A stretch of DNA of 36,068 nucleotides from Bacteroides faecis MAJ27. GTDB taxonomy: Bacteria > Bacteroidota > Bacteroidia > Bacteroidales > Bacteroidaceae. This document shows positions 32,609-36,068 of this stretch, in pieces. Within the stretch, counting starts at the first letter, position 1. Each line of letters begins with the position of its first letter. A program made the position numbers and the translations under genes. The stretch covers positions 1 to 36,068 of the forward strand of contig NZ_FNNN01000037.1 of NCBI RefSeq assembly GCF_900106755.1. The letters run 5' to 3'. The notes under the pieces were generated by a model. The model saw only the letters and a program-made list of their open reading frames with translations. It made no database searches and was not told where the DNA came from.

Positions 32609-32905
32609 ATGAAAAAGAAAATCTTTTTGTCGGCGGCTATCCTTGCCGCTGCGGTAAGTGCCTACGCACAGGGCAACGGGCAGGCGGGCATCACCGAAGC
32701 CACGAACCTAATCACCGGGTATTTCGACCCCGGAACAAAATTAGTGTACGCAATCGGGGCGGTCTGCGGCTTGATTGGCGGGGTAAAAGTATATAACAAA
32801 TTTTCAAGCGGCGACCCCGATACCTCAAAGACCGCCGCCAGTTGGTTCGGGGCGTGTATCTTCCTGATTGTCGCCGCCACTATCCTGCGGTCGTTCTTCC
32901 TATAA
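32609..32905 (+). CDS. traE: TraE (DUF4134), conjugation channel membrane protein
   Basis: The protein has 98 residues from the ATG at 32609, chosen because it gives a clean signal peptide (KKKIFLSAAILAAAVSAYAQ); the frame is open to 32519. The mature part has two membrane helices (LVYAIGAVCGLIGGVKVYNK and WFGACIFLIVAATILRSFFL), similar in size and shape to VirB2-type pilins. Proteins of this DUF4134 family are TraE in CTnDOT. The stop is 10 bases before traF. Confidence 0.9.
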   Translation: MKKKIFLSAAILAAAVSAYAQGNGQAGITEATNLITGYFDPGTKLVYAIGAVCGLIGGVKVYNKFSSGDPDTSKTAASWFGACIFLIVAATILRSFFL

Positions 32906-32915
32906 ACCAGCGGCT

Positions 32916-33251
32916 ATGTCTGAATATCCGGTAAACAGGGGTATCGGAAAGCCGGTGGAGTTCAAGGGGCTGAAAAGCCAGTACCTTTTCATTTTTGCAG
33001 GCGGCTTGCTTGCCGTCTTCGTGGCGTTCATCGTCCTGTTCATGGCAGGCGTGAACCAGTGGCTATGTATCGGTTTCATCGTGTCGGCTTCGCTGCTGCT
33101 CGTGTGGCAGACGTTCCGGCTGAATGCCCGATACGGTACACACGGGCTGATGAAAGCTGCCGCCCGCAAAAGACACCCCCGCTTCATTATCAGCCGAAAG
33201 GCGATACCCCGACTGTTCAACTACAAAAGAAGAAAGGAAGAAAGAACATGA
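32916..33251 (+). CDS. traF: TraF (DUF4133), VirB3-like membrane protein
   Basis: The protein has 111 residues from MSEYPVNRGIGKPVEFKGLK. Two adjacent membrane helices follow (YLFIFAGGLLAVFVAFIVLF and LCIGFIVSASLLLVWQTFRL), then a basic tail. VirB3-like proteins sit beside the VirB4 ATPase, and here the stop overlaps the traG start (ATGA at 33248-33251), so translation is coupled. Confidence 0.9.
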   Translation: MSEYPVNRGIGKPVEFKGLKSQYLFIFAGGLLAVFVAFIVLFMAGVNQWLCIGFIVSASLLLVWQTFRLNARYGTHGLMKAAARKRHPRFIISRKAIPRLFNYKRRKEERT

Positions 33252-35761
33252 GGAATACATTAAAGGCTACCACGCTGGAGAGGAAGTTTCCCCTTTTGGC
33301 GGTGGAGAACGGCTGCATCATTTCAAAGGATGCCGACATCACGGTGGCTTTCCGGGTGGAACTGCCCGAACTGTTCACCGTCACCAGTGCCGAGTACGAA
33401 GCCATACATTCGGCATGGTACAAGGCTATCAAGGTGCTGCCCGACTACTCCATAGTACACAAGCAGGACTTCTTCATCAAGGAGAACTACCAGCCCGATA
33501 CCGAAAGGGACGAGCTTAGTTTCCTGTCCCGGAGTTTTGAACGGCATTTCAATGAACGCCCGTTTCTGAACCATTACTGCTACCTGTTCCTGACGAAAAC
33601 GACAAGGGAAAGAAGCCGCCGACAGAGTGACTTCTCCACCCTCTGCCGGGGCAGGATTGTACCGCAGGAGATAGCCGACAAGGAAGCGGCAACAAAGTTC
33701 ATCGAGGCGGTCGGGCAGTTTGAACGAATTATGAACGACAGCGGGTTTGTCACCCTTACCCGGCTGGCGGCATCGGAAATCACCGGGCAGGACGGAAAGG
33801 CGGGCATCATCGAGAAATACTTCTCGCTATCACAGACCGATACCACCTGCCTGAAAGACATCGGGCTGTACCCGGAAGAAATGCGTGTCGGGGACGATAT
33901 ACTGTGCCTGCACACGCTTTCGGACGTGGAAGATTTGCCCGGCAAGGTCGGGACAGATACACGGTTTGAAAAGCTGTCCACCGATAGAAGCGATTGCAGG
34001 TTAAGTTTTGCCGCCCCGGTGGGCGTGTTGTTGTCGTGTAACCACGTCTATAACCAGTATATTTTCATAGACGACCACGCCGAGAACCTGAAAAACTTCG
34101 AGCAGACCGCCCGGAATATGCAATCACTCTCCCGCTATTCCCGTGCCAACCAAGTGAACAAGGAGTGGATAGACGAGTACCTGAACGAAGCCCACAGCAA
34201 GGGGCTTGTATCGGTACGCTGCCACTGCAACGTCATGGCATGGAGTGACGACCGGGACGAACTCAAACGCATACGCAACGATGTGGGAAGCCAGCTTGCC
34301 TTAATGGAGTGCAAGCCACGCCACAACACGGTCGATACGCCCACGCTCTTTTGGGCGGGCATACCCGGCAACGAAGCCGACTTCCCCGCAGAGGAAAGTT
34401 TCTACACATTTTTGGGGCAGGCTCTCTGCCTGTTCGTGGAAGAAACGAACTACAAGAGTTCGCTTTCGCCGTTCGGTATCAAGATGGTGGACAGGGTAAG
34501 CGGTCGCCCGCTGCACATTGATATATCAGACCTGCCCATGAAGAAAGGCATCACGACCAACCGCAACAAGTTCATACTTGGGCCGAGTGGGTCGGGCAAG
34601 TCTTTCTTCACCAACCACATGGTGCGCCAGTATTACGAGCAGGGTGCGCACGTGCTGCTGGTAGATACGGGCAACAGCTATTGGGGGCTGTCCCAGCTTA
34701 TCCACAACCGTACGCACGGCGAGGACGGGATTTATTTCACCTACACGAACGAAAACCCGATAGCGTTCAACCCGTTCTATGTCGAGGACGGGGTATTTGA
34801 CATCGAGAAGAAAGAGAGTATCAAGACCCTTATACTCACCCTGTGGAAGCGGGACGATGAAGCCCCCAAGCGGTCGGAAGAAGTGGCGTTGTCCAATGCG
34901 GTAAGTGCCTATATCGAACGGATAGGCAATGACCGTTCGGTAACGCCCTGCTTCAACACGTTCTACGAGTTTGTCCGGGATGATTACCGACAGCGGCTTG
35001 CCGAAAAGAACGTCAGGGAAAAGGATTTTGACATCGACAACTTTCTGAACGTGCTTGAACCGTACTATCGTGGCGGTGAATATGACTACCTGCTGAACTC
35101 CGACAAGGAACTGGATTTATTGCATAAACGCTTTATTGTCTTTGAATTGGATAACATCAAAGACCACAAGATTTTATTCCCGATAACAACCATTATCATT
35201 ATGGAAGCCTTTATCAACAAGATGCGCAAGTTAAAGGGAATAAGAAAATTAATCTTGATAGAGGAAGCGTGGAAAGCGATTGCAAGCGCAAATATGGCGG
35301 ACTACATAAAATATTTGTACAAAACCGTCAGAAAGTATTTCGGGGAAGCGATTGTGGTAACTCAAGAAGTGGAAGATATTATTTCCTCGCCCATAGTGAA
35401 AGAGAGTATCATCAACAACTCGGACTGCAAAATCCTGTTAGACCAGCGGAAATATCTGAACAAGTTCGACAGCATACAAAACCTGCTCGGATTGACCGAC
35501 AAGGAGCGTTCGCAAATATTGTCTATCAACATGGCGAACCACCCCGGACGGAAGTACAAGGAAGTTTTTATTTCGCTGGGTGGTACGCAGTCGGCGGTGT
35601 ACGCCACAGAAGTTTCGTTGGACGAATACTACACGTACACTACAGAGGAAAGCGAGAAAATGGAACTGTTCGCCCTTGCCGACAAGCTGGGCGGCAACCT
35701 TGAACTGGCTATCAAGCGGCTTGCGGAAAGCAAACGTAATCCCCAATCATCAACAACTTAA
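33248..35761 (+). CDS. traG: TraG, VirB4-like conjugation ATPase
   Basis: The protein has 837 residues from MRNTLKATTLERKFPLLAVE at 33248 (the frame is open upstream, but this start overlaps the traF stop and is the family start). Walker A is LGPSGSGKSFFTNH at about 443-456. Walker B is KLILIEEAWKAIASANMADY at about 665-680, followed by IVVTQEVEDIISSPIVKESI. It powers pilus and channel assembly at the inner membrane. Bases about 35100-35420, around Walker B, have visibly more A/T third positions than the rest of the gene. This may be a recombined segment. Confidence 0.93.
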   Translation: MRNTLKATTLERKFPLLAVENGCIISKDADITVAFRVELPELFTVTSAEYEAIHSAWYKAIKVLPDYSIVHKQDFFIKENYQPDTERDELSFLSRSFERHFNERPFLNHYCYLFLTKTTRERSRRQSDFSTLCRGRIVPQEIADKEAATKFIEAVGQFERIMNDSGFVTLTRLAASEITGQDGKAGIIEKYFSLSQTDTTCLKDIGLYPEEMRVGDDILCLHTLSDVEDLPGKVGTDTRFEKLSTDRSDCRLSFAAPVGVLLSCNHVYNQYIFIDDHAENLKNFEQTARNMQSLSRYSRANQVNKEWIDEYLNEAHSKGLVSVRCHCNVMAWSDDRDELKRIRNDVGSQLALMECKPRHNTVDTPTLFWAGIPGNEADFPAEESFYTFLGQALCLFVEETNYKSSLSPFGIKMVDRVSGRPLHIDISDLPMKKGITTNRNKFILGPSGSGKSFFTNHMVRQYYEQGAHVLLVDTGNSYWGLSQLIHNRTHGEDGIYFTYTNENPIAFNPFYVEDGVFDIEKKESIKTLILTLWKRDDEAPKRSEEVALSNAVSAYIERIGNDRSVTPCFNTFYEFVRDDYRQRLAEKNVREKDFDIDNFLNVLEPYYRGGEYDYLLNSDKELDLLHKRFIVFELDNIKDHKILFPITTIIIMEAFINKMRKLKGIRKLILIEEAWKAIASANMADYIKYLYKTVRKYFGEAIVVTQEVEDIISSPIVKESIINNSDCKILLDQRKYLNKFDSIQNLLGLTDKERSQILSINMANHPGRKYKEVFISLGGTQSAVYATEVSLDEYYTYTTEESEKMELFALADKLGGNLELAIKRLAESKRNPQSSTT

Positions 35762-35772
35762 AAATTAGGAAC

Positions 35773-35997
35773 ATGAAGAAAATAATCCTCTTTATGGCGG
35801 TGTGCATTTGCTTTATCGGCAAGGCATCCGCCCAGTGGGTGGTGTCAGACCCCGGCAACTTGGCACAGGGTATCATTAACACCACCAAGCAGATAGTGCA
35901 AACTTCCACCACAGCCAAGAACACGCTGGACGGCTTCATGGAAGCACAGAAGATTTTCCAGCAGGGTAAAAAATATTACGATGGTGCGCCCGTATAG
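35773..35997 (+). CDS. traI: TraI (DUF4141), 5' exon interrupted by an intron
   Basis: The frame encodes a signal peptide (KKIILFMAVCICFIGKASAQ) and WVVSDPGNLAQGIINTTKQI, then VQTSTTAKNTL and GKKYYD. This is the conserved start of the DUF4141/TraI family, whose members are about 200 residues long. After YYD the frame reads GAPV and stops. The change coincides with a GTGCG group II intron start at 35984, so the true exon ends at about 35983. The rest of traI should lie beyond the intron, outside the window. TraI is made only if the intron splices. Confidence 0.8.
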   Translation: MKKIILFMAVCICFIGKASAQWVVSDPGNLAQGIINTTKQIVQTSTTAKNTLDGFMEAQKIFQQGKKYYDGAPV

Positions 35998-36068
35998 GCG
36001 ATATAATAAATGTAGCATTGGCAAGCTATTAGGTAAGTGTTCCAATATTTACCTATCATCACCAGCTT
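35984..36068 (+). mobile_element. 5' end of a group II intron inserted in traI
   Basis: The sequence starts GTGCGCCCGTATAGG, matching the GUGCG 5' boundary of bacterial group II introns and very close to the start of the L. lactis Ll.LtrB intron (GTGCGCCCAGATAGG). Domain I-like stems follow: TAGC/GCTA (36013-36028) and TAGGTAA/TTACCTA (36030-36055). The intron is in the sense orientation of traI. The remaining domains, the maturase gene and the 3' end are beyond the window. Confidence 0.75.

Noticed and set aside
1..36068. Integrase, tRNA or rRNA genes
   Set aside because: I looked for tyrosine or serine recombinase motifs and complete RNA genes and found none; element ends must be outside or degraded.

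Overview
The window looks like a chromosome segment or integrated element of a gut Bacteroidales species (Bacteroides, Parabacteroides or Phocaeicola type). The support is a CTnDOT-like gene set (RteC, topoisomerase III, MobA/MobB/T4CP, TraE/F/G), a 31-residue smalltalk-like protein, promoter elements of the Bacteroides TAnnTTTG type, and many short lipoproteins. Two compositional halves are visible. Bases 1 to about 17.7 kb are AT-rich. From about 17.8 kb to the right edge the DNA is clearly more GC-rich and carries the conjugation and replication core.

Bases 1-11.8 kb hold an Rhs/YD-repeat polymorphic-toxin locus on the minus strand. Transcription order is: smalltalk-like peptide, large secreted RHS protein, DUF6443/RHS-core protein, its toxin tip and immunity candidate, an orphan RHS tip with a JAB-like metalloprotease toxin plus a lipoprotein, then a broken third tip plus a membrane immunity candidate. 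The tips share direct repeats (786 bp between modules 1 and 2; 65 bp in all three). Two near-identical terminators follow the first and third modules. This is the layout expected for toxin-tip replacement by homologous recombination. Three single-site frameshifts interrupt the locus, so it may be decaying or switchable. A divergent XRE/S24 (CI-like) repressor at 11.8 kb has a perfect inverted-repeat operator overlapping the minus-strand promoter.

Bases 12.7-17.6 kb hold plus-strand accessory genes: two Ig-like lipoproteins (one with a TonB C-terminal domain), a Crp/Fnr regulator, a GNAT acetyltransferase, a small lipoprotein, a lipoprotein resembling a SecD P1 head, and an RteC-family regulator. 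Two palindromic or tRNA-end-like sequences at 14.4-14.7 kb may be an old attachment junction.

Bases 17.8-36 kb are the core of a CTnDOT-like integrative conjugative element. They encode an Xis-like HTH protein, a toprim primase/ATPase, a structured RNA candidate, a DHFR/RibD-like reductase, then (minus strand) topoisomerase III, a DUF4099/DUF3945 protein, an AlbA/HATPase regulator, the T4CP, the MobB relaxase and MobA. A 550-base control region follows (oriT candidate, repeated box, iterons), then (plus strand) the ParA-like TraA, a DUF3408 protein, TraD-like, TraE, TraF, TraG and TraI. traI is interrupted by what looks like the 5' end of a group II intron at the right edge. Two repeated regulatory signals run through this half: an identical 20-base box at three sites, and a hairpin plus CCACTAAAATTTCAA leader at three sites. 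No integrase is seen, so at least one element end lies outside the window.
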